From assembly GCF_900094575.1 (NCBI RefSeq), contig NZ_FMAE01000006.1, forward strand, positions 62,001 to 126,000: a stretch of DNA of 64,000 bases. Reading direction: 5' to 3'. The translations under genes and the position numbers were made by a program. This DNA is from Bradyrhizobium yuanmingense (lineage in GTDB: Bacteria; Pseudomonadota; Alphaproteobacteria; Rhizobiales; Xanthobacteraceae). Each line of letters begins with the position of its first letter. Within the stretch, counting starts at the first letter, position 1. The notes below the pieces were generated by a model. It worked only from the letters and a program-made list of their open reading frames with translations. It searched no databases and was not told the origin of the DNA. Below are positions 25,759 through 36,670 of this stretch, one piece after another.

Positions 25759-26108
25759 CCGCCTCCCGCCATCGCGAGTTCAGCCTGAATCACGAGGAGA
25801 ACTCCTTCGGTGTTAAGGACATCGTTGTTCCAGAAACGCAGTACCTTGTAGCCCTTCTCCCTTAAGCGCTCGTCTCGCATTGCATACGTTGCGGATTCAT
25901 TGTGCTGCCCGCCGTCGACCTCGATGACGATCCGCTTCTCGCGACATACGAAATCGCAGATGTAGCCGATGATCGGTTCTTGCCTGACGAATTTGTGCCC
26001 ATCGACCCTCCGATTGCGAATGCGATTCCAGAGGACCGTCTCGGCATCTGTTTGATCAGCGCGCAAGCGTCTTGCGAGTCGGATGGATTTTTCGTTGTGG
26101 CCACGCAT
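25752..26108 (-). CDS. DUF559 (Vsr-like) endonuclease-domain protein
   Basis: A 118-aa protein with the DUF559 plan of the PD-(D/E)xK nuclease superfamily. IIGYICDFVC carries Asp52 and IVIEVDGGQH carries Glu63, Asp65 and His69, the probable metal-binding set. The start region IRLARRLRADQTDAETVLW and the end GYKVLRFWNNDVLNT are typical. AGGGAA precedes the ATG at 26108. It is bracketed by two direct copies of one palindromic element, and its stop codon lies inside the left copy. Family members are thought to be nucleases, but the target and role of this group are unknown. Confidence 0.85.
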   Translation of the reverse strand: MRGHNEKSIRLARRLRADQTDAETVLWNRIRNRRVDGHKFVRQEPIIGYICDFVCREKRIVIEVDGGQHNESATYAMRDERLREKGYKVLRFWNNDVLNTEGVLLVIQAELAMAGGGT

Positions 26109-26147
26109 TTCCCTGCCCCTCACTCGTGATTGACGCACTGTTCTCAC

Positions 26148-26368
26148 GCTCCCTCGCCCCGTTCTTACAGGGAGAGGGGTGGGGTGAGGGGCTGTCTCCG
26201 CGAGTTCAGTGTGGATTGTAGATTCGGTGCGCTCAATCGCAATCGTTTGCGTGTCGGAAGGATTTGATTCGTGGCAACAGAATGCGCTGCCCCTCACCCG
26301 GATTGCTCAGGCGCACGCGCCTGAGCAATCCGACCTCTCCCCGCAGAAGGGCGGGGAGAGGTTAAGTC
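26148..26368. repeat. Bipartite palindromic repeat, right copy flanking the DUF559 gene
   Basis: Same order of blocks as the left copy, with 26291-26368 nearly identical to 25681-25758. The central spacers of the two copies have diverged. It ends at the stop codon of the DUF1501 gene at 26367. Confidence 0.92.
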
Positions 26369-27584
26369 AGACCACAAGCCCCTTCATCGGCCTTGCGCTT
26401 GCGCTGTCGGGGAACACCGTCTCGGCCAGCGTGCGATCGGACAGGCCGAACTGATCTTGCAGCACGCCTTTGATCACCGAGCGCAGATCCGTGGTCGGCT
26501 TGAGGTCACGGCCCTCATACAGGTTCGCGAGCTTGAGGCCGGGCCAGTCCGCGATCACCCGGCCGCCTTGCACCGCGCCGCCGGCGAGCAAGGCGACCGT
26601 AGCCGTGCCGTGATCGGTCCCCTCGGTGCCGTTGATGCGCGCGGTGCGGCCGAACTCGGTGGCGACAACCACGACGGTGTCGCGCCAGCGATCCTTTAAG
26701 CCGCTTTCGAATTCGGCGAGTGCGCCGTCGAGGCCGCCGAGCAGGAAGGCGAGACGCCCCACAGGGCCGCCCTCATTGGCATGCGTGTCCCAGCCGTCGA
26801 AGGCGAGCGCGGCGATGCGCGGGCCATCATCAGCCGCCATCAGCTTTGCGGCGCCGCGCGCGACCTGGCGCATCTGCGCGACCGCATTGCCGCGCGTCGC
26901 TTTCATGTCGTCGCCGCTCGCGACCTTGTCGAGCTGGAGGCCTTGCGACAGCGCGGAGGCCAAAGCGGGATCGCGATGACGGTAGAGCTCGACGAGGCGC
27001 ATGGCCGTGTCGTCGTCGGCCTGCGGCAGCGCGACCGGCGCCCAGCCGACGGTCAGCGCATTGCCGCGCAGCACCAGCGGCGTGGTAGGACCGACCGCAA
27101 GCCCGCTCGACACGCGCTCGCCGCGCGGCAGCGCTTCCAGTGCGCGATTGAGCCAGCCGGACTGCACGCGGCCAGGGCCGGCATAGCCGCTTTCGAGCAC
27201 GTCCTGGCCGTCGAAATGCGAGCGGTCGCGATAGGGCGTCGCCACCGCGTGGATCACCGCCGCGTGCTTGTCGCGATACATGCGCGCAAACTCCGGCATT
27301 GCCGGATGCAACGCGAAGAACGAGTCGATCATGATCGCGGGATGGGCACCGTCGGCGCTGAGCGCGATCGATCCATGCAGGCCGGCATAATCGGGATCGC
27401 CCAGCGGCGCGACGGTCGAGAGCCCGTCCAGCGCCCCGCGCAGGATCACCACGATCAATCGCGGATCGCGCCCGTCGGCCGCGCGGGCGAATTTCGGCAG
27501 GTAGGCCCAGGCTGCAAAGGACGCGCCGCCGAGCAGGAGACCGCGGCGGGAGGTGAGGAGCCGGTTCTCGACGCAGTCGGTCAT
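26367..27584 (-). CDS. Tat-exported DUF1501 family protein
   Basis: A 405-aa protein with a twin-arginine-like signal (LLTSRRGLLLGGASFAAWAYL) and the DUF1501 plan, related to the alkaline phosphatase/sulfatase fold. Family blocks include LIVVILRGALDGLSTVAPLGD near residue 45, the histidines in RDRSHFDGQDVLESG, and DTVVVVATEFGRTARINGTEG with TDHGTA. The first of three tandem ATG codons overlaps the stop of the DUF1800 gene (ATGA); the third (27584) is best spaced from GAGGAG. Pairing with DUF1800 is widespread in bacteria. The biochemical role is unknown. Confidence 0.88.
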   Translation of the reverse strand: MTDCVENRLLTSRRGLLLGGASFAAWAYLPKFARAADGRDPRLIVVILRGALDGLSTVAPLGDPDYAGLHGSIALSADGAHPAIMIDSFFALHPAMPEFARMYRDKHAAVIHAVATPYRDRSHFDGQDVLESGYAGPGRVQSGWLNRALEALPRGERVSSGLAVGPTTPLVLRGNALTVGWAPVALPQADDDTAMRLVELYRHRDPALASALSQGLQLDKVASGDDMKATRGNAVAQMRQVARGAAKLMAADDGPRIAALAFDGWDTHANEGGPVGRLAFLLGGLDGALAEFESGLKDRWRDTVVVVATEFGRTARINGTEGTDHGTATVALLAGGAVQGGRVIADWPGLKLANLYEGRDLKPTTDLRSVIKGVLQDQFGLSDRTLAETVFPDSASARPMKGLVV

Positions 27585-27586
27585 CA

Positions 27587-29128
27587 TCATCTCCTCTGCA
27601 TTTCCGGCGACATCAGCAGCAGCGCCAGCGCCTGCTGCCGCGACTCCGCGCGCTCGATGGTCCGCCGCGTCTCGGCCGAGGCGGCACCGGCGGCGGCGAA
27701 CTGCAGCAGGTCGAGCGGATCGATGTTGTTGCCGAGCCGCGCGCCGATCTGCGCCGCGATGTCGAGCCTGAGCTTGATGCCTTCAGGCGCGCCCCAGGCG
27801 GCATTGCTGTCGGGAAAGCCGTTGGGGCCCGGCGGCGACCACAGCGGCTGGCCGAGCAGATTGAGGTTGTTGAGATAGGCGCCGGGATCCTCCGGCACGC
27901 GCGCCAGCAGCCGGCCGCTCGCGACCAGGAAATCGTATGGTGAGCGCAGCTTGGTGAGCGGCGCCTTCCATGCTTCCTCGGAATCAACCAGCGCCGTCGC
28001 CAGCGCCTTGAGATCGCCGTCGGTCTTGACGAAGACGTCGCGCAGGCGCGCAACGAGCGCCGGCGGCGGCTCGTCCGCGACGAAGTGACGGACGAATTTG
28101 GTGGGGATGAAACTCGCGGTCGAGGGATGCCGCGCGAGATCGGCGAGCGCAACTTCGCCCTGTGCGAGGCCGGCCTGATCGTAGGTCTTGCCGAGCAGCA
28201 CCTGCGGCCCGGGCTGATGCGCATTGGTGTTGAAGACAAAGGAGCCGGGAACCCCGAGCTGCCCTTGCCTGCCGGCAAAGGTCCAGCCGGTGATGATGCG
28301 CGCGAGCGAGGTGACGTCGCCTTGGGTGTAGCCGCCGCCGACGCCGAGCGTATGCAGCTCCAGGATCTCGCGCGCGAGATTTTCGTTCAGCCCGCGCTTG
28401 CGGTTTTGCCCGGCGCGCGAGTCAGGTCCAAGCGATTGCTGGTTGTCGAGGAAGAACAGCATCGCCGGGTGCTGCTCGACCGCCCTCAGCATGTCGGCGA
28501 AGCGCCCGAGCACGTGCGGCCGGATCGCCTCGCGCTCGAACGCGCCGGCCCAGATCCGCGCCAGCTCGCCCTTACTGGCAGAGATGCAGAAATGATTGGA
28601 CCAGAACGCGACGAGGCGCTCGGTGAAACCGCACTCGACGAGCGTGGCGCGCTGCAGCCGCGCCAGTGCCTCGGCGCGAAAGGTTTTCTGGATGACATTG
28701 AGCGGCTGCGGCGCTGGCTTGGCAGCAGGCGGCGCGACGTTCGGCTGCATGGCCTCGGGCCGAACGGTGTTCTCGGCGGGCTTTGCATCGGCCATTTGGC
28801 CGGTGATCTCTGCCGCTGCATTCAGCGAGAGATTGCGGCGCAAGGGCACGTTCTGATCGGCGGGCGGCGTCTCGGCGGGCGCAGCGGCCTTCGCCGCCTC
28901 ACGCGCCTGCTTGACCTGGTCCTGATAGGCAAACACGGCCTGCCCGAGCTGCGGCGTCGATTGCAGGCCCGGCGCTTCCAGCAGCACGCCATTGGCACGC
29001 GAAAGCTCCGCCTTCACGAAGCCGCGCGGGTCGGAGCTTGCGTTGACGAGATCGCCCGATGCACCGCCGCGGGCGCCGAAGCCGAAGCGGTTGAGCGCGA
29101 CGAGAGCGGCTTGCGAATCGCGGGCCAT
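27587..29128 (-). CDS. DUF1800 family protein
   Basis: A 513-aa protein starting MARDSQAALVALNRFGFGAR, the DUF1800 opening. The family core includes FTERLVAFWSNHFCISASKG, LREAVEQHPAMLFFLDNQQS, GLNENLAREILELHTLGVGGGYTQ (quoted in parts) and FIPTKFVRHFVADEPPPALV. Between residues about 85 and 150 there is a low-complexity proline/alanine-rich insert (AKAAAPAETPPADQ and later APPAAKPAPQP). AAGGACAG precedes the ATG at 29128. It overlaps the DUF1501 start, so the two are translationally coupled. An N-terminal export signal is not obvious, unlike its partner. Function unknown. Confidence 0.87.
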   Translation of the reverse strand: MARDSQAALVALNRFGFGARGGASGDLVNASSDPRGFVKAELSRANGVLLEAPGLQSTPQLGQAVFAYQDQVKQAREAAKAAAPAETPPADQNVPLRRNLSLNAAAEITGQMADAKPAENTVRPEAMQPNVAPPAAKPAPQPLNVIQKTFRAEALARLQRATLVECGFTERLVAFWSNHFCISASKGELARIWAGAFEREAIRPHVLGRFADMLRAVEQHPAMLFFLDNQQSLGPDSRAGQNRKRGLNENLAREILELHTLGVGGGYTQGDVTSLARIITGWTFAGRQGQLGVPGSFVFNTNAHQPGPQVLLGKTYDQAGLAQGEVALADLARHPSTASFIPTKFVRHFVADEPPPALVARLRDVFVKTDGDLKALATALVDSEEAWKAPLTKLRSPYDFLVASGRLLARVPEDPGAYLNNLNLLGQPLWSPPGPNGFPDSNAAWGAPEGIKLRLDIAAQIGARLGNNIDPLDLLQFAAAGAASAETRRTIERAESRQQALALLLMSPEMQRR

Positions 29129-29246
29129 CGATGATCTGTCCTTCGCGCGCTGCGAGATGCTTTCCTTTCGACGCGGTCGGCGCGTAATATACTGCAGCGG
29201 CAGATGAACCCGCCATGAAAATGACGGCGAAGCTTCGACGTAAAAC

Positions 29247-29462
29247 ATGACAAATCCGAAAGAAATCCCGTCAGCGCCGGCACTTGCGCGCCGTCTCACC
29301 TGTTCCCGTTGCGGCAGCGAATTCGGCTGCGATCTCTCAGGGACTTGCTGGTGCGCGGAGGAGACGGCAAAACTGCCGATGCCGCTCGAGGGCGAGGACT
29401 GCCTGTGCCGGGAGTGCTTGCGGAAAGCGGCGGCGCGTAGCCCGGATGGAGCGCAAGCGTAA
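29247..29462 (+). CDS. Cysteine-rich CWC family protein
   Basis: A 71-aa protein with the CxxC...CDLSGTCWC...CLCREC pattern of the cysteine-rich CWC family, probably a small zinc-binding fold. It runs divergently from the DUF1800 gene. The last nine codons lie inside a palindromic repeat (29436-29521), so the C-terminal sequence ARSPDGAQA is derived from repeat DNA. No strong ribosome site is seen upstream. Confidence 0.8.
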   Translation: MTNPKEIPSAPALARRLTCSRCGSEFGCDLSGTCWCAEETAKLPMPLEGEDCLCRECLRKAAARSPDGAQA

Positions 29463-29521
29463 TCCGGGAATCGTTCCGCTAGCACCGGCCCCGGATTTCG
29501 CTGCGCTCCATCCGGGCTACG
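29436..29521. repeat. Palindromic repeat, cgtagcccggatggagcg type
   Basis: The arms cgtagcccggatggagcg and cgctccatccgggctacg enclose an aatccggg/ccggatt pair. It supplies the end of the CWC gene and its TAA stop. Confidence 0.9.
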
Positions 29522-29525
29522 AAGT

Positions 29526-30224
29526 TTACACCTCATGTCCCGGCGACTTCCGCGCCATGCGGTCGAACGCATCCAGCAGCCTCTCGCGCCAGGCATAGAC
29601 TGGATCATCCGCTTCGAGCAGCTTGAACGGGCTGACCACGCGCGCCCATTGGAATCCGCCGAACACGATGTAGTCGGCGTAGTTCGGTGCCTGCCCGCCG
29701 AGAAAAGGCTGCGTCTTGAACGTCTGCCGCATGATCTCGAGCGATTTGCGGAACGCGACGACGCCGGCATCGCGGCCCGCCATGATCTCCTCGAGCGTCT
29801 TGCCGCCGAAGCGCGCCTCGCGCGACTTGCGGAAATAGGCGGCATCGACCTCATTCAGATTGTTCGGGATGTCGGCGATGATGAGCGGAAAGATGCCGCC
29901 GACGATGGCGATGTCGCCCCACGCATTGATCATGCGCGCCATCGCGCGGCCGCCCTCGCCGCCGAACAGCGACGGGCGATCCGGAAAAGTGTCCTCGAGA
30001 TAGTTCGCGATGGTCCAGGAATCCACCACCGCCCTCTCGTGATGCAGCAGCACCGGGACCTTCTCCGAGCCGTGCGGCGCGATCGCGCTCTTCTCGGTGA
30101 AGCGCCAGGGCAGCGATTCCGCCGCAAGGCCCTTGTGCGCCAGTGCCATCCGCGTGCGCCAGCAATACGGGCTGAAGGGGCGCGCGGGATCGGTGCCGAC
30201 GAGTTCGTAGAGTTTGAGCGACAT
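29526..30224 (-). CDS. Glutathione S-transferase family protein
   Basis: A 232-aa GST-like protein starting MSLKLYELVGTDPARPFSPYCW, a variant with a Pro-Tyr-Cys motif (SPYCWRTRMALAHKGL) that hints at an omega- or thioredoxin-like catalytic cysteine. The KVPVLLHHERAVVDSWTIAN block holds the cis-proline and the Asp-Ser pair. A long helical C-terminal domain follows, ending FGGFQWARVVSPFKLLEADD. GGAG lies 12 bp upstream of the ATG at 30224. It lies between two palindromic repeats. Confidence 0.88.
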   Translation of the reverse strand: MSLKLYELVGTDPARPFSPYCWRTRMALAHKGLAAESLPWRFTEKSAIAPHGSEKVPVLLHHERAVVDSWTIANYLEDTFPDRPSLFGGEGGRAMARMINAWGDIAIVGGIFPLIIADIPNNLNEVDAAYFRKSREARFGGKTLEEIMAGRDAGVVAFRKSLEIMRQTFKTQPFLGGQAPNYADYIVFGGFQWARVVSPFKLLEADDPVYAWRERLLDAFDRMARKSPGHEV

Positions 30225-30236
30225 TGAGCAGTGCTC

Positions 30237-30317
30237 CGTCATTGCGAGCGCAGCGAAGCAATCCAGGCTGCCGCCGCGGTGACATTCTGGATTGCTTCGC
30301 TTGCGCTCGCAATGACG
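30237..30317. repeat. Palindromic repeat, gtcattgcgagcg type
   Basis: The arms ccgtcattgcgagcgcagc and gcgctcgcaatgacg enclose gaagcaatcca and ggattgcttcg. It is the second copy of the family in the window. Confidence 0.88.
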
Positions 30318-30338
30318 ATGTGGAGAGAGGTGTGCGCG

Positions 30339-30569
30339 TCACCGCCCGTTCCCGCGCAACAGCCTCTCGCCGCCTTCCGTCACCGCGATCACCAGCCCGA
30401 GACCGGCAATCGTCTCGCGCGCGACATAGCCGCGCTCGGCGGCGTCCTCCCAGATGGTGAGGCGCGGGCACGAGGTCTTCCAGGTCGCGATCACCTCGGC
30501 ATAGGCGCGCGGCTCGCGCGCGACCCATTCGACGAAGTCCAGCACCAGCGGATCGGCGTTACAGCTCAT
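30339..30569 (-). CDS. Small protein of unknown function coupled to a TauE-type exporter (76 aa)
   Basis: A 76-aa protein, MSCNADPLVLDFVEWVAREP at the start, helical with YAEVIATWKTSCPRLTIWED and a C-terminal ETIAGLGLVIAVTEGGERLL. The pattern hints at a winged-helix-like or small binding fold but matches nothing I recognise. GGGAGG precedes its ATG, and the ATGA at 30566-30569 overlaps the stop of the exporter gene, so translation is coupled to that gene. Confidence 0.75.
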   Translation of the reverse strand: MSCNADPLVLDFVEWVAREPRAYAEVIATWKTSCPRLTIWEDAAERGYVARETIAGLGLVIAVTEGGERLLRGNGR

Positions 30570-31345
30570 TGCAAACCTCCCTTGTCGAAGGCGGCCAGAA
30601 CCGGCGCACGCAGCAACAGCCAGCCGCCGTGGACGATGTAGTAGCAGGCGATGGTGGTGATCAGCTTGTTGGACCAGGCGATGAACTGCTGGTCGGTCAT
30701 GGCTTCGAGGATGCGCCGCGCCAGCGTGGTGCCGAGCATCGAGGCTGCGATGGCGACGGCAGCGAGCACGGGATCGAGGCCCGCGGCCTGGTCGATGATG
30801 CCGCCGAAATAGATCAGCTTGGTGAAATGGCTGACGACCTGGCACATCGCTTTGGTCGCCACCTTCTCGCGCCGGCCGAAATCGCCGCCGAGGAAGAAGG
30901 TGTCGAGCAGCGGGCCGGAGACGCCGGTCATCAGCATCAGGCCCATGCAGATCGTGCCGTAGACCGTGCCCTGCCAGAGGCTATCAGGGTCCGGCTTGAT
31001 GTTCGCCGGCAAAAGCCGCGCCATGAACGGGGTGATGCCGAGCAGCAGCAGCGCGACCGGCTTGTCCGGCACGTAGCGGGTCAGCGACCACGCCGCGAGC
31101 GCCACGGCCGCGCCGACCATATAGTTCGCAACCGGCCGCCAGCGGATATGCGCCCGCCACAGGAACGCGCGCCAGCCGTTCGAGGCCATCTGCGTGATCG
31201 CATGCAGCACCATGGCGGTCGGCAGCGGCATCAGGGCCAGCAGCACGCCGATCAGGATCAGCCCGCCCGCCATGCCGAACAGCCCCGACAGGAACGCGGT
31301 GGCCACCATCAGCAATCCGAGGGCAGCGATCATGATGGGCGTCAC
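30566..31345 (-). CDS. TauE/SafE family sulfite or organic-anion exporter
   Basis: A 259-aa inner-membrane protein with about eight hydrophobic helices, beginning PIMIAALGLLMVATAFLSGL and GMAGGLILIGVLLALMP, a hallmark of TSUP/TauE. The second half repeats the pattern, LGTTLARRILEAMTDQQFIA. A GTG at 31345 with GGAG at good distance is chosen over an ATG 17 codons upstream. Substrate is not predictable; family members move sulfoacetate, sulfite or small organic anions. It is coupled to a 76-aa gene. Confidence 0.85.
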   Translation of the reverse strand: MTPIMIAALGLLMVATAFLSGLFGMAGGLILIGVLLALMPLPTAMVLHAITQMASNGWRAFLWRAHIRWRPVANYMVGAAVALAAWSLTRYVPDKPVALLLLGITPFMARLLPANIKPDPDSLWQGTVYGTICMGLMLMTGVSGPLLDTFFLGGDFGRREKVATKAMCQVVSHFTKLIYFGGIIDQAAGLDPVLAAVAIAASMLGTTLARRILEAMTDQQFIAWSNKLITTIACYYIVHGGWLLLRAPVLAAFDKGGLQ

Positions 31346-31392
31346 GAGGAATTCTCCGGTGATGGCACGGACAGTCAGGGAGGCACGCTGTC

Positions 31393-31536
31393 TCACTCCC
31401 TCGCCCCGCTTGCGGGGAGAGGGTGGGGTGAGGGGGAGTCTCCGCGGGGACGGTGAGAGTGAGACTCGCGGAGAGTCCCCCTCACCCGGAATTTGCTAGC
31501 GCAAATTCCGGCCTCTCCCCGCAAGCGGGGAGAGGC
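31393..31536. repeat. Bipartite palindromic repeat (ctctcccc type)
   Basis: The left half is ccctcgccccgcttgcggggagaggg, then tggggtgaggggg and tccgcgg. The right half is cgcggaga, gtccccctcacccgg, inner hairpin aatttgctagcgcaaatt, then cctctccccgcaagcggggagagg. The whole unit reads as a large near-symmetric palindrome. It lies between two divergent genes (31346-31658), and the rest of that gap holds nothing recognised. Confidence 0.88.
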
Positions 31537-31658
31537 GAAGATCGCGGTGGCCGCCTGGAACACAACTTGGAATTACACTCGTTGTTGTGCCTCGCTTGCG
31601 CCTCTTCCGCAAACTGAGATATCTTGCCCTGGCATCAGCTTTCCTGAGGGTGGGTCAT

Positions 31659-32573
31659 TTGCGGCGGCTGCTGTTTCTCAACGGCATCAAGGCGTTCGAG
31701 GCGGCGGCGCGGACCGGCAGCTTTGCTGCGGCCGGGCTGGAGCTGAGCGTATCGGCGGCCGCCGTTAGCCGCATGGTGCACCTGCTCGAAGAGCGGCTCG
31801 GCGTCGCATTGTTCGAGCGTAAGGCCAACAGGCTCGTGCTGACGCAGGCGGGCCGCGCCTATCAGAGCGGGCTGACCCCGATCTTCGATGCGCTGGCGAG
31901 CCTCACGGCGCAGGTGACGGCGCCCGCCAGCGTGCGCGTGCTCACCATCGGCGTCGGCCACACCTTTGCGATGCGCTGGCTGATCCCGCGCCTGTCGGAG
32001 TTTCGCAGCGAGGAGCCCGACATCGAGGTGCGCTTCACCACCGGCGGCGCCGCGGTGCCGTTCGGCGAGGACTGGAACTGCGGCATCAAGCTCGGCACCG
32101 GCGACTGGCCCGGCCTCGTCGCCGAGCCGCTGTTCGCCGGTGATCTCACCCCCGTCTGCGTGCCGCGCCTTGCCGGCGGATTGAAACGCCCGGCCGACCT
32201 GAAGGGACCGAGCCTGATCCGCGTCGCGCACTCACCCGAGGACTGGCCGATCTGGCTGAAGGCGGCGGGGACAGCGAGGATCAACGCGCGCGGGCCCGAG
32301 TTCCAGTTCTACGGCCAGGCGCTGCAGGCCGCGGCCGACGGGCTCGGCATCGCGATGGGCATCCGCCCCTATATCGACGACGATCTCGCGGCCGGCCGGC
32401 TGGTGGCGCCGTTCGACCTCTCGGTGCCCAAGGGCATGCGCTGGTATCTGCTCTATCGCAGCTTCCAGACCGAGCAGCGCGACTTTGCCGCCTTCCGCCG
32501 CTGGATCATGCGGGCGGCATCGGAACCTGCCGCCCGTCCACGGCGGATCGGCCGCGCCGCAGCGCGGAACTGA
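31659..32573 (+). CDS. LysR-type transcriptional regulator (GcvA-like)
   Basis: An approximately 304-aa LysR-family regulator. The helix-turn-helix is RRLLFLNGIKAFEAAARTGS to AVSRMVHLLEERLGVALFER. A substrate-binding domain follows (VLTIGVGHTFAMRWLIPRLSEF). Starting at the TTG 31659, which has GAGGGTG nearby, gives the usual GcvA-like RRLL...AFEAAART beginning; a GTG 24 codons upstream and another 3 codons upstream are alternatives. It is divergent from the exporter gene, but its target is unknown. Confidence 0.85.
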   Translation: MRRLLFLNGIKAFEAAARTGSFAAAGLELSVSAAAVSRMVHLLEERLGVALFERKANRLVLTQAGRAYQSGLTPIFDALASLTAQVTAPASVRVLTIGVGHTFAMRWLIPRLSEFRSEEPDIEVRFTTGGAAVPFGEDWNCGIKLGTGDWPGLVAEPLFAGDLTPVCVPRLAGGLKRPADLKGPSLIRVAHSPEDWPIWLKAAGTARINARGPEFQFYGQALQAAADGLGIAMGIRPYIDDDLAAGRLVAPFDLSVPKGMRWYLLYRSFQTEQRDFAAFRRWIMRAASEPAARPRRIGRAAARN

Positions 32574-32677
32574 AGCCCGGCGGGCAAAAAAGCCGCCTGC
32601 TTGTGAACGGCTTCACATCCCAAATTCCGCAGACGTGGTCTCGTGACCCTCCGAAAAGAAACGTGGGACCTACACTC

Positions 32678-32899
32678 ATGACGACCCTCTACGACGGCTT
32701 TGACATCGAATCCTTCGAAGCTGGCAAGGGGCTGTGGCACGCGCGGATCCGCCGGGCCGATCTCAGCCCGGTGGCCATCGACGGCGTGCTGTTTCCGGCC
32801 ATGGAAGTCGGCTTCGCCTGGCCCGATCGCGATGCCGCGATTGCCGATGCCAAGCACCACATCGATCGTTTCCGGCGGCGGGCCGGCGAGGACGAATAG
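32678..32899 (+). CDS. Small protein of unknown function (73 aa)
   Basis: MTTLYDGFDIESFEAGKGLW starts a 73-aa soluble protein with a KHHIDRFRRRAGEDE end. I recognise no domain. It lies between a LysR gene and a second short gene, on the same strand. The charged sequence FPAMEVGFAWPDRDAAIADA suggests a compact alpha-beta fold. The ribosome binding site is weak, which lowers confidence. Confidence 0.6.
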   Translation: MTTLYDGFDIESFEAGKGLWHARIRRADLSPVAIDGVLFPAMEVGFAWPDRDAAIADAKHHIDRFRRRAGEDE

Positions 32900-32952
32900 G
32901 CGGTCCGGAGGCCGACCAGAGACAGGGCGGCGAAAAAAGGGGGGAACCGGTC

Positions 32953-33180
32953 ATGTCCATCATCGAAACCGATGCAGTGCAGCCGCGGATTTACGCCCGC
33001 GCAGTGCTGTCCAACTGCCCGGAATGCGACGGCGCTCTCTCGGTGCTCCGCGTGATCGGCGGCCGTGCCGGATGCGAGTACTGGGCCATGCGCTGCACCG
33101 ACTGCGGCGGCATTCATCTCGACATCCTCGAGCCGAATGTCACCGCCGGAGACGACGAGGGGCCGCTGCCGGCGGCGTGA
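32953..33180 (+). CDS. Small zinc-ribbon-like protein (75 aa)
   Basis: A 75-aa protein with two CxxC motifs, SNCPECDGAL and RCTDCGGIHLD, consistent with a zinc ribbon. GGGGGGA lies before the ATG at 32953. It follows the 73-aa gene by 53 bp and precedes uvrB by 94 bp on the same strand. No function is assigned. Confidence 0.72.
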   Translation: MSIIETDAVQPRIYARAVLSNCPECDGALSVLRVIGGRAGCEYWAMRCTDCGGIHLDILEPNVTAGDDEGPLPAA

Positions 33181-33273
33181 ACCGCAGGGCTGCTGCCAAC
33201 CTGCTGTCAGCAGCCTGCATCGCCAGGGGCATTCACCCTTTATTGCGGGGCGGACTCGTCCCATATTCGCCTG

Positions 33274-36246
<2,973 letters not shown>

Positions 36247-36283
36247 ACGCGTAGGTTTATCGGCGACGTTCGTGGTTACCCCC

Positions 36284-36670
36284 TCACCCCACGCTCGCCG
36301 CCACCACGGCCATCACCGACAGCAGCAGCACGATCGTCACCAGTTGCAGCGAGGCGACGGGCTGGGTGCGCCAGGCCGTGATTTTGTCGGAGAGCGACAG
36401 ATGGGCCTCGAAGAATTTCGGCTCGTAGACGGTCTTGAACAGGTGCGGGAAGCTCGGGCCGAGGGTCACGGCGATCAGGGCGTGGGTGAACGAGGCGAAG
36501 GCGACGAAGATGGCGACGCCGGGATCGCCGACGAGGTCGTGGTCGCCGCAGAGCTTGAGCAGGAAGGCCGATGTGGCGAAGGTCGGGAAACTCTGTAGGG
36601 TCGCGGTCAGCGCGAGGCCTTCGAGCGCGTTATGCAGGCGGGACTTTCTCGTGGCGGCGATGGTGGCCAT
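36284..36670 (-). CDS. Small multi-pass membrane protein of unknown function (128 aa)
   Basis: A 128-aa protein with four hydrophobic stretches (LALTATLQSFPTFATSAFLL, VAIFVAFASFTHALIAVTLG and VTIVLLLSVMAVVAASV are the clearest) and a soluble middle FEAHLSLSDKITAWRTQPVA. GGGAGACG precedes the ATG at 36670. It is convergent with uvrB. No known family is recognised. The gene is compact and looks like a small inner-membrane protein. Confidence 0.75.
   Translation of the reverse strand: MATIAATRKSRLHNALEGLALTATLQSFPTFATSAFLLKLCGDHDLVGDPGVAIFVAFASFTHALIAVTLGPSFPHLFKTVYEPKFFEAHLSLSDKITAWRTQPVASLQLVTIVLLLSVMAVVAASVG

Noticed and set aside
25752..26297. Extended 181-codon form of the DUF559 protein
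   Set aside because: The first 63 residues read through the right-hand palindromic repeat; the family start and a ribosome site support the ATG at 26108.
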